Shown one piece after another: positions 1-9,250 of a stretch of DNA of 64,000 bases (its first letter is position 1; every line of letters begins with the position of its first letter). The stretch is from NCBI RefSeq assembly GCF_011065935.2, contig NZ_JAAMNH020000001.1, positions 3,989,001 to 4,053,000 of the forward strand, written 5' to 3'. Both the position numbers and the translations under genes were made by a program. This stretch comes from Clostridium estertheticum (GTDB taxonomy: Bacteria; Bacillota; Clostridia; Clostridiales; Clostridiaceae). The notes beneath the pieces were generated by a model that saw only the letters and a program-made list of their open reading frames with translations, did not search any database and was not told where the DNA came from.

Positions 1-18
1 GGTAATAGTCTTTTAATA

Positions 19-612
19 TTATTTCTTTATCATTTCTATATTTTCACTCATAGGTTTACTAACATCAAAATGACCTTTGATACTCTCTACATTTTTTCCT
101 TCAACAAGGAATTGAACCTTTTTTATCCCTAATTCCTTATCTAACACTAAGGTATTTATGATCGAAAACAAAGCCATTCCCTCGCCTGTAGAGCCAGCAG
201 ATATTTTTTGCGTTGCACTACTTTTAAAATCAACATAAGCTATATTTTCCTTAACTTGCACATCTATTATTTCTAAATCCACAGGCAATGTTGCAATTAA
301 TTTTCCTTCGCCTTCGCTTTGTGCATTAGGTCCTTTTACTAATTCCCCTACAATAGACTTTGCTGTAGCATTTTGTAAATTTCGTTTTACTCCCACTAAG
401 TTCATAGCTTGATCATCACTAAAATACAGCACCACTTCACTACTTTTTATTTCTTCAGTTTTTGGTTCCACTTTAGTTTCTACTTTAGCTGTTACTGGTT
501 CCTCTTTAACTATACTTTTTGAAGTATCCTCTTTTTTCGCCTCAGATTTTCCACAAGCAACCAATGTAAACATTAATACACTACATAATATTACTGAAAG
601 AATTTTCTTCAT
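19..612 (-). CDS. GerMN-domain lipoprotein
   Basis: A 197-aa secreted lipoprotein. The N-terminus is a lipoprotein signal peptide with lipobox LVAC about 20 residues in, followed by a Lys/Glu/Thr-rich linker to about residue 60. The C-terminal part (about 62-195) has the pattern of a GerMN domain (VVLYFSDDQAMNLVGVKR near its start, a KSIVGELVKGP segment, and an AYVDFKSS strand). GerMN domains occur in the spore germination protein GerM and in several Firmicute lipoproteins. I chose ATG at 612 because AGGAAGG sits about 8 nt upstream; a GTG three codons earlier overlaps that site. It is a lone gene. Role in spores or the envelope is inference. Confidence 0.82.
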   Translation of the reverse strand: MKKILSVILCSVLMFTLVACGKSEAKKEDTSKSIVKEEPVTAKVETKVEPKTEEIKSSEVVLYFSDDQAMNLVGVKRNLQNATAKSIVGELVKGPNAQSEGEGKLIATLPVDLEIIDVQVKENIAYVDFKSSATQKISAGSTGEGMALFSIINTLVLDKELGIKKVQFLVEGKNVESIKGHFDVSKPMSENIEMIKK

Positions 613-804
613 TTTTGTCACCTTCCTAATAAAATATTATATTAATAATTAATAAATGCTAAAGATGAATATTTAAGCTTATTAGCAATTATAAATAAAT
701 TATATCATAGATTTTAGCCATATGTGGAAATTTTTATTAAAATTACCTTTTCTGCTCATAATAAGCTATCATATTAATAGAATTATTTTACTTTTTTTGC
801 ATAA

Positions 805-1325
805 TAAAAACACATTGGGTAACAATATCTAATGTGTAGGTTTAGATCGGTTGAGCGAAGAGTATTACGAGGTTATAAATAGCTTTTTAATATTCGGCCA
901 AAGGTGTACACTAGGTCGTTATGGCTTAATGTATGCCAGCGGGAAGATCATTACTTGTCTTGAAAAGGTTGTATGTTTGCATAACTGTGTATATAGGATC
1001 TTAATAGATGTTTAATGGTCGAGCTAAGACTAGATTGTGTGCCGCAGGCTCCAGTTGTAGTGTATAACATTATGTTTGCGTTATACTTTATTAATTAACT
1101 ATGATGATAAGAGTTAGGGATTGTATATAGTCGGAAGATTATCTATGTTCTCCAAGGTACATCTTTTAATCGAGCAAAGATGTATGCATGTTGTGTAATG
1201 CTTATATATAGTCGAAAGATTATCCTTAGGTGTGTAGGGATGTGTATATGTTGTAGTGTAGATTGTTCTGAGCTTTCAATATATCCTAGGATAGGGCAGG
1301 TTTTAGCTAAACCTGCCCTTAACAT
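805..1325 (+). ncRNA. Candidate structured non-coding RNA of about 0.5 kb, identity unknown
   Basis: No plausible gene lies here, yet the stretch is less AT-rich than neighbouring spacers and full of pairings. Hairpins seen: 810-816 with 831-837; GTATAAC 1062-1068 with GTTATAC 1080-1086; TACATCTTT 1158-1166 with AAAGATGTA 1176-1184; palindrome 1282-1293; and a 10-bp terminator stem 1294-1303/1309-1318. Internal repeats: a TATATAGTCG(G/A)AAGATTATC unit occurs at about 1124 and 1205, and GTTGTAGTGTA at 1054 and about 1250. GACTA (1028-1032) can pair with TAGTC at 1128-1132 or 1209-1213, which recalls the R/S (P7) pairing of group I introns. I could not build the rest of an intron core. Plus strand is chosen because the terminator's T-richer side is downstream on plus. 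Confidence 0.45.
1294..1318 (+). terminator. Terminator hairpin closing the 0.8-1.3 kb structured region
   Basis: A perfect 10-bp stem GGGCAGGTTT/AAACCTGCCC with loop TAGCT. On plus it is followed by TTAACATTTTTAAT; on minus the flank is not T-rich. It therefore best ends a plus-strand transcript, although it also lies about 60 bp beyond the stop of the convergent SprT-like gene. Confidence 0.6.
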
Positions 1326-1377
1326 TTTTAATAACAAATTCAACCAAATAATATTTCTATAAAGTAACTTTTTTACT

Positions 1378-2124
1378 TCACGCTAATTGCCCAAAACTTA
1401 CATACCATTTAGAATATGTGGTTCCTTCCCCATCTTTATAAGTACCCTTATTATCCTTCACCATAATTGTTGCTCTTTTATTTATCTTATAAATGAAGCC
1501 ATTATATTTTTTATTCTCCCGAGTGAAGCTCACCTTTTGTCCTATCTTAAAACCGTAATCCAACGAAATTATCTCCTTTTGACTTGGTAATTGATGATAT
1601 ACATCTGTATGAGCAAATATATTATTAACCATAGTTTTAAACCTGCGCTTTTTACAACTAGATTCACTATAAAGATGAAACTCTATTAAATGGCATAACT
1701 CATGTTCAAAAACTACTTGAAATGCCTCTAAGGAATCCGCTGTATTTATACCGGATACTATCTTGTCCCTATCTACCTTATAATATTGAAAAAAGAATTT
1801 TATGCCCATCCTTATTTCATAAGTTTTTTCGGTTTCCTGTAATAGTTTTATTTTCCTACTATATATGGTTTTTCCTGCAGCGGTGGTCATTCTAGTAGAT
1901 AAAGAAAAAGTTATACTTTCCTTGAAATTGTCTCTAAAATAATAATTAAAAAATACTTCATCATACAAATGGAATAAAATTTTTATGTCCTGATTTGACA
2001 TGCATTGTATATTTCCTGTATTCACATTTTCAGATTCAGACATAAATTTATTTCTTACAGTATCCCTCTTTTCAATTATTTCCTGTGCACTGTATTTTAA
2101 ATCCTTTATATTTTGTCCTGTCAT
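1378..2124 (-). CDS. SprT-like zinc metalloprotease-fold protein
   Basis: A 248-aa protein with the motif FEHELCHLIEFH near residues 138-149, i.e. HExxH as in SprT/SprT-like (Spartan-type) metalloprotease domains, preceded by a region (IRMGIKFFFQYY) that fits the beta strands before the active-site helix in that family. The C-terminal 70 residues resemble the small zinc/beta-rich tail of SprT-like proteins, but I see no clear CxxC pairs. The start ATG is preceded by AAGGAAGTAAGGACA, a good ribosome binding site. It is a lone gene. Bacterial SprT-like proteins have no settled substrate; a role in DNA-protein crosslink repair is only an analogy to eukaryotic Spartan. Confidence 0.65.
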   Translation of the reverse strand: MTGQNIKDLKYSAQEIIEKRDTVRNKFMSESENVNTGNIQCMSNQDIKILFHLYDEVFFNYYFRDNFKESITFSLSTRMTTAAGKTIYSRKIKLLQETEKTYEIRMGIKFFFQYYKVDRDKIVSGINTADSLEAFQVVFEHELCHLIEFHLYSESSCKKRRFKTMVNNIFAHTDVYHQLPSQKEIISLDYGFKIGQKVSFTRENKKYNGFIYKINKRATIMVKDNKGTYKDGEGTTYSKWYVSFGQLA

Positions 2125-2266
2125 TGTCCTTACTTCCTTATTCTTAAGAGCTTAAAAAATAATTAATACTTATTTTTTAACACACTTTATTTTAACTAAT
2201 AATTTCTAAATATAATATATCATAATTCTAAAATAATAACTATCTGCCTTTTATAAATACACGGAC

Positions 2267-2299
2267 AAAAATCCCACATATATAAACTGTGGGATTTTT
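2267..2299 (-). terminator. Rho-independent terminator of the VIT/VWA gene
   Basis: AAAAATCCCACA (2267-2278) pairs with TGTGGGATTTTT (2288-2299), a perfect 12-bp stem with T-runs on both sides. It lies about 30 bp beyond the stop at 2327. Confidence 0.85.
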
Positions 2300-2326
2300 A
2301 GTAATCTTCAAAAATTCAAGTACTAT

Positions 2327-4651
2327 TTAAATGGTTTTTAAAATTGCAGTATGGATTATATAATGAAGTGTATCTTTAGGTTCAATAGGATTTTCCCTTA
2401 ACCTTTTGATAAATTCGCTCTGAATTTTAAATACATCTGTATTCTGCAATTGGAATTTAACTTCGATTTTATTAATTTCCTTGTCAATATTATCTTTATA
2501 AAAAGATAGTACTATATCTTTTTTGATAGACAATTTGAAAACTAATAATAAATTTACATAGTCTTCCTTATTTAAATCTAAATTAGTATTTTTTAACGAT
2601 CTATTTAAAAACTCTAGTGATTTATTTAATTGATTAGTATACATTTTAATGTTTTCGTTACCTAGTACAAAGGCTAACATTGCTTGTGTAGTGTATTTAA
2701 TATTGTTTTCTACGCTATGCTCAACATTAATGCCAAAGGCTCCACTAGCAAATTGATTAGAAGCCAATACTTTTAATAACTCATTTCTTTGATAATCAGC
2801 GTATTTATCGTAATCTTCTTTTAGTATTGATAAATCTTTATAATAAAATGCTGTTGATTCAGATTCTCCATCAAAACTTTCATAGGAAAGTTCTAATTTT
2901 TTTGTAGTTTTAACAGGTAGAATTTCTCTTATTCTTATACCTAGTATTGGGTCTTCCATTTCTTCATAAAGAATAAAGGAAGTTTCTTTGCAAATTATCC
3001 CGACTTTTTTAGAAATTTCAACAATTTTATTGTTCATTGCCTCTTGAAGTTCCCCACGTTCATATTTTACTCTATGTTGAAGGGATTCTATACGTTTTTT
3101 ATACCATATTTTTTCAATTAAATTAACATTTTCTTCAAGTTCAAGATCATTTAGCATAATTATTCTTTGTATTCTATTCTTACCAACTTTTCCTTTTAAG
3201 GTAACAACCCCGCCCACTTCTCCGTTAACTTTAGCAAAAATCGAAAACGGTTCTTTATCATACATATATTTAATAGTTCTTGGGAATGTAGTTTCCACCT
3301 TCATTTTGCCCCAATCAATTTCAATATCAGTAACCTGAGGATTTTTAATTCTATTGAATTGTTTAAGTACCACATCTTCAATTCTTTCCCCTGGGTAAAT
3401 AACTTCTGCGGCACCATAAGAAATACGAGCCAATTTATTTATGAAATAGCTATTTACTGAAGTATCTATTCCAAAAGGAAATATTCTACTTTCTTTGATG
3501 TTTTCTTCCACAAAGTTCAATATTTCTTTTTCATTTTCAACCAAATCATCTGTAAATAAGAATATTACATTTTCCTCTATTTCACTTTTTCCTAATAGTG
3601 CAAACTTTATTGCATCAAAAATCACTGCATTTTTTTCTGCTTTAAGTTCTTCAATCCATTTGCTGGCATTGCTTAAATTTTCTTCATTAAAATCAACCTT
3701 TGTCTCTTTAGAGAAAAAATGAAGTTTATCCCCAAAAGCACAAATATTAAAGGTATCTCCTAATGTTAAATTTCTTAAGCATAATTGAAGTGCATTTTTA
3801 CCTTCTATTAATTTATTGCCACCCATTGACTGCGATATATCTAGAAGGAATATATAGTTTGAGCCTGATGATTTTTGCTCAATTTCGATATCAGGTATGA
3901 ATCTTAAATATAAAATCCCTTTATCATCCCTTGGATAATCATATATCATTCCTGTAGTTTCTAACTTTTCTAGTTCTTCAAGTACAATTTCTAAATCCTT
4001 ATCCATTCTTTGCTTGTTTCCATCTAAAGTTACTTTATATAAATTATTTTCTTCATATTCCACTTTTATTTTATGAGAAGAACACTTAAATTCTAATTTT
4101 GTTAAAGACTCAACAAGTAGCCTTAAAGTGAATTTATAGTTATTATCTTTATGGACGCTACCCTTTAAATTAGACTCTAAGGTATTATCTTTGGAAAGAT
4201 TTATTGGAGCTATTATTGTTGGTATAACTAATTTTAAGTTTCTATTTTCGTAGCTAAGTTCTTCTATATATGATATTTTAATCTTTACAACTTCATTAGG
4301 AATTATCTTACCAATAACTATTCTAAATATATTATCACTAAATTCTTCCATCAGAAAGGTGTTATTATCCTTTTGTTTAAAATTTTCATATATTTTATTT
4401 GCTTCATCTTTATCTTGTATTAACCCCTTTATAGTCCTACCACCAAGCACTGCTTCAAAACCTGATATAACTGCTCGCTCTGGAATCGGGAAAGTGTAAA
4501 TTGCCTCTACATCATTTGTTCCTTTATTTTCATATACATGGTCAATAGTATACTCAGCGAATTCACCACACAAATTTCCTCTTATATTAACTTCTTTTAG
4601 AATTATGTTATTCTTCAATTCTTCTCCATAGTTTGTATTATAATTTACCAT
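2327..4651 (-). CDS. VIT and von Willebrand factor A domain protein
   Basis: A 774-aa protein. The first ~130 residues match a VIT domain (vault/inter-alpha-trypsin type; ...EYTIDHVYENKGTNDVEAIY then FPIPERAVISGFEAVLGGR). A VWA domain follows at about 265-440, with the MIDAS motif DISQS in YIFLLDISQSMGG, a conserved FNICAFGD strand, and the acidic LFTDD segment. The C-terminal ~330 residues are helical with no recognised domain. No signal peptide or membrane segment is visible. VIT-VWA proteins are widespread in bacteria with poorly known roles; metal-dependent protein binding is the general expectation. Start at 4651 is chosen for the AGGAGGGG site 4-5 nt upstream rather than the longer frame to 4678. 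Lone gene with its own terminator. Confidence 0.88.
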   Translation of the reverse strand: MVNYNTNYGEELKNNIILKEVNIRGNLCGEFAEYTIDHVYENKGTNDVEAIYTFPIPERAVISGFEAVLGGRTIKGLIQDKDEANKIYENFKQKDNNTFLMEEFSDNIFRIVIGKIIPNEVVKIKISYIEELSYENRNLKLVIPTIIAPINLSKDNTLESNLKGSVHKDNNYKFTLRLLVESLTKLEFKCSSHKIKVEYEENNLYKVTLDGNKQRMDKDLEIVLEELEKLETTGMIYDYPRDDKGILYLRFIPDIEIEQKSSGSNYIFLLDISQSMGGNKLIEGKNALQLCLRNLTLGDTFNICAFGDKLHFFSKETKVDFNEENLSNASKWIEELKAEKNAVIFDAIKFALLGKSEIEENVIFLFTDDLVENEKEILNFVEENIKESRIFPFGIDTSVNSYFINKLARISYGAAEVIYPGERIEDVVLKQFNRIKNPQVTDIEIDWGKMKVETTFPRTIKYMYDKEPFSIFAKVNGEVGGVVTLKGKVGKNRIQRIIMLNDLELEENVNLIEKIWYKKRIESLQHRVKYERGELQEAMNNKIVEISKKVGIICKETSFILYEEMEDPILGIRIREILPVKTTKKLELSYESFDGESESTAFYYKDLSILKEDYDKYADYQRNELLKVLASNQFASGAFGINVEHSVENNIKYTTQAMLAFVLGNENIKMYTNQLNKSLEFLNRSLKNTNLDLNKEDYVNLLLVFKLSIKKDIVLSFYKDNIDKEINKIEVKFQLQNTDVFKIQSEFIKRLRENPIEPKDTLHYIIHTAILKTI

Positions 4652-5044
4652 TGTACCCCTCCTGATTTTATATCGCAAAGATTTAACCGAATCTTTAAAA
4701 TATTATACATATATTTTATCATTAATAATAAAATTAGTCTTTGTATTTCTTAAAATAATTTTAAATTTATTCCATATTTTTACTATTTTAATTATATTAT
4801 GAGCATTATTGTATCACTTTTCTTAAATAATACCTAATACATAATGTGTATTTTATTATGTCGCTAATATTTTATGCACAACTTCAACATTATATGTAAT
4901 GGGTAATTATGCTTATTATTTTTGGAATAAGTATTTAATATTAAATTCCATCTTGAGTAACTTAAATTTATACCTTATAATCAATTAGTAGATTCTATTA
5001 ATAATAATCACAATTTAATTCCTATGGAAAGGGGAAATTCTAAA
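4652..5044. other. Divergent intergenic region
   Basis: About 390 bp of very AT-rich DNA between the divergent VIT/VWA and pfp genes, so promoters of both should be here. A short palindrome ATACATAATGTGTAT lies near 4848. I see no open reading frame or strong RNA structure. Confidence 0.5.
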
Positions 5045-6274
5045 ATGAAAAATTGTATAGTAGCGCAATCAGGAGGTCCGACTTCTGTAATAAATGCTAG
5101 TGCTATGGGAGTGCTAGATGAGAATATTAACTCTCATTATTATGATAACGTTTATGCTGGCATAAACGGAATACAAGGTATTTTAAACAACCACATCGTA
5201 AACCTATCTAACATACCCTATGATGAGGTTAAAGGATTAAAATATACTCCCTCCTCTGGCCTTGGTTCTTGCAGATATAAGTTAAAATCCTACGAACAAA
5301 ACCCTGAAGAGTACTTAAAACTTTTTAAAATATTAGAAAAATATGAAATTAAAACCTTCTTTTATATTGGAGGTAATGATTCACAAGATACAGTACATAA
5401 ATTCAGTATTTACGCAAAGCAGCATAATAAGGATGTAAAATTTATTGGAATTCCTAAAACTATAGATAACGACCTACCTATTATGGATCATACCCCTGGC
5501 TTTGGAAGTGCTGCTAAACTAATTGCTACCTCAGTTCTAGAAAACTTCCTAGATGCCAGTGTATATCCTGCAAAAGGAGTCTTCATACTTGAAACTATGG
5601 GACGAGATACTGGTTGGCTGGCAGCTAGTGCTTGTATTGCAACTATTAACGGTAAACCTGCTGCAGATTTCATATATCTACCAGAAGTTGCCTTTAGTTC
5701 AGAGAATTTTTTAAAGGATGTAAGTAGAAAACTTACCGAGAAAGATCATGTTTTCGTAGTAGTCTCTGAGGGCATCCGAACTAAAGAAGGTAAATTTATA
5801 GGCGAAACATACGAAACTGGCCTTGATAAATTTGGTCATGCTCAACTGGGTGGTGTTTGTGCTTACCTTAAGGATTTAATTTTAACAACTAATACGGCTG
5901 AAAAAGTTAGAGTTTTAGAACTTTCAACAATTCAACGCTGTTCAATGCACTGTGCATCACAAACAGATATTGACGAAGCCTATGAAGTAGGCACCGCTGC
6001 TGTTACTTATTCTATTGACGGAATAAGCGGAAACATGATAGGTATAAAAAGGCTTTCAAACTCACCATATACATCTGTTCCTTTTGTACTTGAAACTGAA
6101 AAGGTTGCTAATAACATTAAATACTTCCCTCTAGAATGGATTAATGAGGAAGGTAATAATGTAACTCGTGAAGCTTATGAGTACACATTACCATTAATAA
6201 TGGGTGAGCCAAAAATTTCTATAGAAAATGGCCTTCCAAAATACACGTTTTTAGAAGACCCATTTAAATTTTAA
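5045..6274 (+). CDS. pfp: Diphosphate-type 6-phosphofructokinase
   Basis: A 409-aa cytoplasmic enzyme that phosphorylates fructose 6-phosphate to fructose 1,6-bisphosphate in glycolysis. The N-terminus carries the nucleotide/PPi loop AQSGGPTSVINAS (residues 5-17). GGNDSQDT sits where ATP-dependent enzymes have GGDGS; an acidic residue or Asn-Asp pair here is typical of the PPi-using group. The catalytic segment PKTIDNDLP follows, then MGRDTGWLA in the substrate-binding part. Length fits the ~400-aa PPi-PFK group rather than the ~320-aa PfkA type. The ATG at 5045 is preferred over 5024 because GGAAAGGGG (5026-5034) then sits at normal spacing. Single gene with its own terminator. PPi use is inferred from the motif and family. 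Confidence 0.88.
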   Translation: MKNCIVAQSGGPTSVINASAMGVLDENINSHYYDNVYAGINGIQGILNNHIVNLSNIPYDEVKGLKYTPSSGLGSCRYKLKSYEQNPEEYLKLFKILEKYEIKTFFYIGGNDSQDTVHKFSIYAKQHNKDVKFIGIPKTIDNDLPIMDHTPGFGSAAKLIATSVLENFLDASVYPAKGVFILETMGRDTGWLAASACIATINGKPAADFIYLPEVAFSSENFLKDVSRKLTEKDHVFVVVSEGIRTKEGKFIGETYETGLDKFGHAQLGGVCAYLKDLILTTNTAEKVRVLELSTIQRCSMHCASQTDIDEAYEVGTAAVTYSIDGISGNMIGIKRLSNSPYTSVPFVLETEKVANNIKYFPLEWINEEGNNVTREAYEYTLPLIMGEPKISIENGLPKYTFLEDPFKF

Positions 6275-6277
6275 AGC

Positions 6278-6306
6278 AAAACCACCTGGTACTTTCAGGT
6301 GGTTTT
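6278..6306 (+). terminator. Rho-independent terminator of pfp
   Basis: AAAACCACCTG (6278-6288) pairs perfectly with CAGGTGGTTTT (6296-6306), loop of 7 nt, followed by ATTTTTTT. It begins four bases after the pfp stop codon. Confidence 0.93.
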
Positions 6307-6684
6307 ATTTTTTTCATATAAGAAGTATTTACCTTCGCTGTTTAAAGATGCCTACAATAAAAAAATGATAGCATAGATGTATATCCACGCTACCGAGTTA
6401 AGGAATTTTAGTAAAAACAAATTATTAAATATTTACACTGCATTATATAACTATTTACTAAATTGTCTAAATTTATAATATCACAAATGTAATCATTTGC
6501 ATATGTAATTTTTCACAAAAATGATGTATTTTTTTTGGATTAATTCATTTTTTTAATTTTTCCGACTTTTTATTTTAATGCAAATCCTATATATTTTATT
6601 TAAATATCAGCTTTTGTGGATATATTGAATATAAAATTAATATATTTTATGCTTAATAGATTCAATCTAGGATTTTTTAAAATA
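6307..6684. other. AT-rich intergenic stretch, nothing recognised
   Basis: About 380 bp between two convergent terminators. The sequence is dominated by A/T runs. I see no reading frame, repeat or RNA structure that I can support. Confidence 0.4.
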
Positions 6685-6722
6685 AAAAAAAGTCCTACGA
6701 AAAATTTTCATAGAGCTTTTTT
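6685..6722 (-). terminator. Imperfect terminator hairpin of the 6736-7374 gene
   Basis: AAAAAAG ... CTTTTTT outer pairing with an inner GAAAA/TTTTC pairing and a mismatched middle. It lies just beyond the stop of the minus-strand membrane protein gene and could act on both strands. Confidence 0.55.
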
Positions 6723-6735
6723 AAAATTCAATATA

Positions 6736-7374
6736 CTAGAATAATGGATTTTCATTACCATATTTAAAATAAATTAAAGAATTCAAAAATCTTTGATATT
6801 TATTAATTTCAGAACTAACTTCTCTGCCTCTAAAAACTACCATGGATATAACTTCCCACAAAAATACCCAGCCACCTATATTAAATCCTTGTTGTACCGT
6901 TCCTAAAATTATATTACCCCCTACAGTAGTACTTAAGAAAACAGACACTGCTAGAAGACTAAGTGATGTGAGTAAATATTTAAATAGTTTTTTATAATTA
7001 TTATTTAAAACTTTAATCTCCTGATGTAAATAAAAGGAGTAGTAGGTTTTAATACCTGCAATTAACAATTCTTCTCGATTTACGTCTTTTCCCTCTTTGG
7101 GTAAGTAGAAACATATATCTACTCCATGTTTAGCGGGAATCTCTTCAAAACAGTTTTCAAGAAAATTTGCTAAATCCGGATCCATGTCTCTTTTTTTAAA
7201 AGGAGCATGATCCCAATCATTAAAAATATCATTATACTTGTCTAAAGCTACCTGTATAACATAATTTCCTGTACTAGTATTTTTCTCGTAAATTTTTTGA
7301 AGATAATCACTTTTTTTCGCTTTCATGGTTTTTTCCTTCCATTTACTATTCATGTTCTGCAATATATTTTGCAT
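6736..7374 (-). CDS. Hypothetical protein with two C-terminal membrane segments
   Basis: A 212-aa protein I do not recognise. Residues 1-130 are charged and soluble, with a conserved-looking KKGxDICFYLPKEG-type segment around 85-105 (here GVDICFYLPKEGKDVNREELL). Two hydrophobic stretches, about 132-152 (LFKYLLTSLSLLAVSVFLS) and 160-182 (GGWVFLWEVISMVVF), should span the membrane, leaving a short basic/Tyr-rich tail. The start ATG has AAGGG 9 nt upstream. It is a lone gene between pfp and the prepilin peptidase, all with separate terminators, so context gives no function. Confidence 0.7.
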   Translation of the reverse strand: MQNILQNMNSKWKEKTMKAKKSDYLQKIYEKNTSTGNYVIQVALDKYNDIFNDWDHAPFKKRDMDPDLANFLENCFEEIPAKHGVDICFYLPKEGKDVNREELLIAGIKTYYSFYLHQEIKVLNNNYKKLFKYLLTSLSLLAVSVFLSTTVGGNIILGTVQQGFNIGGWVFLWEVISMVVFRGREVSSEINKYQRFLNSLIYFKYGNENPLF

Positions 7375-7584
7375 ATTATCAACCCTTCATAACCATTCAG
7401 TTATGTCTCATTATACACCGATTCTTGTAAATAGCCAAATAGAGCCATTCTAGATAGTTGAAGAATTATTGAAACTATTCAAGTTATCCTCTAGTTTCCG
7501 TTAAAGTCCTTAGATTTAGAGTGCTACCTGCAGCTATTTCGTTAAATTTCATGGATCACTAACATAACCATGTTCAAACTTAAT

Positions 7585-8361
7585 TTAATTCAAGGTGCCT
7601 AAGTACCAGTTTAAAATTTTATCCCCCCACAATATACTCAAAAAAGCAGCCATTATTATAGAGGGACCAAAAGGCATTTCAGATCTCCCATTTTTCTTCT
7701 TAAACCTCAATAAATAAACACCAATCACTCCACCAATTATAAAAGAAAAGAAGATCATAATTAGTGTTAATTTAAAACCTAAAAACAGACCACAAAGTCC
7801 ACAAATTTCTGCATCACCCCAGCCCATACCCTCTGTTCCTAGAATAAGCTTGGATAATAAAATTATAATAATTATGATACCTGCACCTAATAAAGCACCA
7901 TAAACATAAGTAGCTACTTGTTCCCGCATGTAAAAATTTACCCCTAGTAAAACAGCACCCATAGCTATTGCGAGCCAGGTGGTAGTAGTATACACTTCCA
8001 TAGTATCATAATCTATCATAGCTATAACTAATAAAAAAGGTATAAGTATTAGATACCTTAAGAGAAAAATGCTTACTCCATATCGAAAGTAAGTCAATAA
8101 AAAAAGTATAGCAGTTGCGAGTTCTACTAGAGCATATCGAATAGATATCTTCTCCCCACAGCTCCTGCATTTACCACTTAAAAAAATCCAGCTAATCACT
8201 GGTATAAGATCATAAGACTTAATATTATTACCACAGGAAGTACAGTGAGAAGGTGGGTATGCTATACTTTCTCCTCTTGGAATTCTGTATATACATACAT
8301 TTAAAAAGCTTCCTATTAATAGTCCTAGTATAAAAATAGTTATTGAAATAATACTTTCCAT
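7585..8361 (-). CDS. Type IV prepilin peptidase / N-methylase (PilD, GspO family)
   Basis: A 258-aa integral membrane aspartyl protease that cuts the prepilin leader and methylates the new N-terminus. It has the N-terminal FLNVCIYRIPRGES segment and two zinc-binding CxxC pairs (CTSCGNN and CRSCGEK, about residues 38-66). The two catalytic aspartates are the D in AMIDYDTMEV and the GxGD-type motif GMGWGDAEI. Several hydrophobic helices fill the rest. I start at ATG 8361 because AGGTGAT lies 3-5 nt upstream and the known family N-terminus begins there; the frame runs open 25 codons further. The nearest substrate is the prepilin gene directly upstream on the same strand, ~420 bp away. Confidence 0.92.
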   Translation of the reverse strand: MESIISITIFILGLLIGSFLNVCIYRIPRGESIAYPPSHCTSCGNNIKSYDLIPVISWIFLSGKCRSCGEKISIRYALVELATAILFLLTYFRYGVSIFLLRYLILIPFLLVIAMIDYDTMEVYTTTTWLAIAMGAVLLGVNFYMREQVATYVYGALLGAGIIIIIILLSKLILGTEGMGWGDAEICGLCGLFLGFKLTLIMIFFSFIIGGVIGVYLLRFKKKNGRSEMPFGPSIIMAAFLSILWGDKILNWYLGTLN

Positions 8362-8555
8362 TGGATCACCTCGTTTAGTATTATTAAATATAATTTCACA
8401 TGAATTTTGTAGATAAATATTAATGACATACTGCATATCCGCGAAACTCGTCCTTATTATTTTATAACTTTATTATGGACAACACAACATTATTTTGCAT
8501 AAATCGTTATATTTTTACATGTAAATAGTTATGTTACTGTGGTTTATTGTTATGC

Positions 8556-8575
8556 CCCCACTTATATAAGTGGGG
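8556..8575 (+). terminator. Orphan plus-strand terminator between prepilin and peptidase genes
   Basis: A perfect 20-bp palindrome (CCCCACTTAT and its complement) followed on plus by ATTTTTCC. On minus the flank is GCATAAC, not T-rich. Both neighbouring genes run on minus, so no known plus-strand transcript explains it. Confidence 0.6.
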
Positions 8576-8776
8576 ATTTTTCCTTCTTAAATTCCGCTAA
8601 AGGTAATTGTAAGATTATGTACATATTTTTTTTTGCTTTTGTGGATTAAAACTTTAGTTTTGCTTTACTATAAAATTGTTTTTAATTATTAATGCAATGG
8701 TGATTTTTCCAATTGTAAAATAATTTAATGCTATAAATTCAGAAATCTTTAAGCAAAAGTAAAACTGCAAATACTC

Positions 8777-9250
8777 TTACTTATCTGGATTTGTTGGATA
8801 ACCTAACGTTGTTGGTGTAGGATACAACGTATAATTACCAGCAGCAACATAGTCATTTTCACCAGATACACCAATAGCTGCAGTATTAGCTAAAACTGTT
8901 ACATTTTCATTAGTATCGATTTTCACAATAAACTTAGCATCTTTTATTGCCTTAACAACAGGTACAGTTTGAAGATAATCCTTTATCACAGTAGCTGACT
9001 CAGCAACATTAGTATCAGTTATTTCTACTCCAGCACTGTAATTAGTTTTTGTTATTTTTTCTTGAGCCATAAGTGCTACCGTAGCATCAGCAATAACCTT
9101 TGCACTAGCAATATCAGCTTTTATTTTAGCATCCTTTTGAATATTTCCATACTTAGGCACTGCTATTGCCGCTATCACAACAATAATCGAAATTACAATC
9201 ATAAGCTCAATCAGTGTAAACCCTTTTTTCTTTTTTACATTTTTTTTCAT
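8777..9250 (-). CDS. Type IV prepilin-like protein
   Basis: A 157-aa secreted pilin subunit precursor. A short basic leader (MKKNVKKKKG) is followed by the prepilin cleavage and methylation motif G/FTLIEL with Glu at mature position 5, then a 20-residue hydrophobic helix (MIVISIIVVIAAIAVPKYG). The remainder is a soluble globular domain with no cysteines. AGGAGG precedes the ATG. The size fits major pilins or pseudopilins of Clostridium. Only the prepilin peptidase is nearby; no assembly ATPase, platform protein or other pilins are in the window, so it may use a machine encoded elsewhere. It could equally be a pseudopilin. Confidence 0.9.
   Translation of the reverse strand: MKKNVKKKKGFTLIELMIVISIIVVIAAIAVPKYGNIQKDAKIKADIASAKVIADATVALMAQEKITKTNYSAGVEITDTNVAESATVIKDYLQTVPVVKAIKDAKFIVKIDTNENVTVLANTAAIGVSGENDYVAAGNYTLYPTPTTLGYPTNPDK

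Noticed and set aside
805..1325. Group II intron, tmRNA or RNase P RNA
   Set aside because: No domain V-like hairpin, no GTGYG start, no tmRNA ends and no RNase P GAAAGTCC-type core could be found on either strand.
1143..1362. Overlapping 60-66 codon frames on both strands in the structured region
   Set aside because: No ribosome binding sites, they overlap hairpins and the terminator, and their composition looks like structured RNA, not coding DNA.
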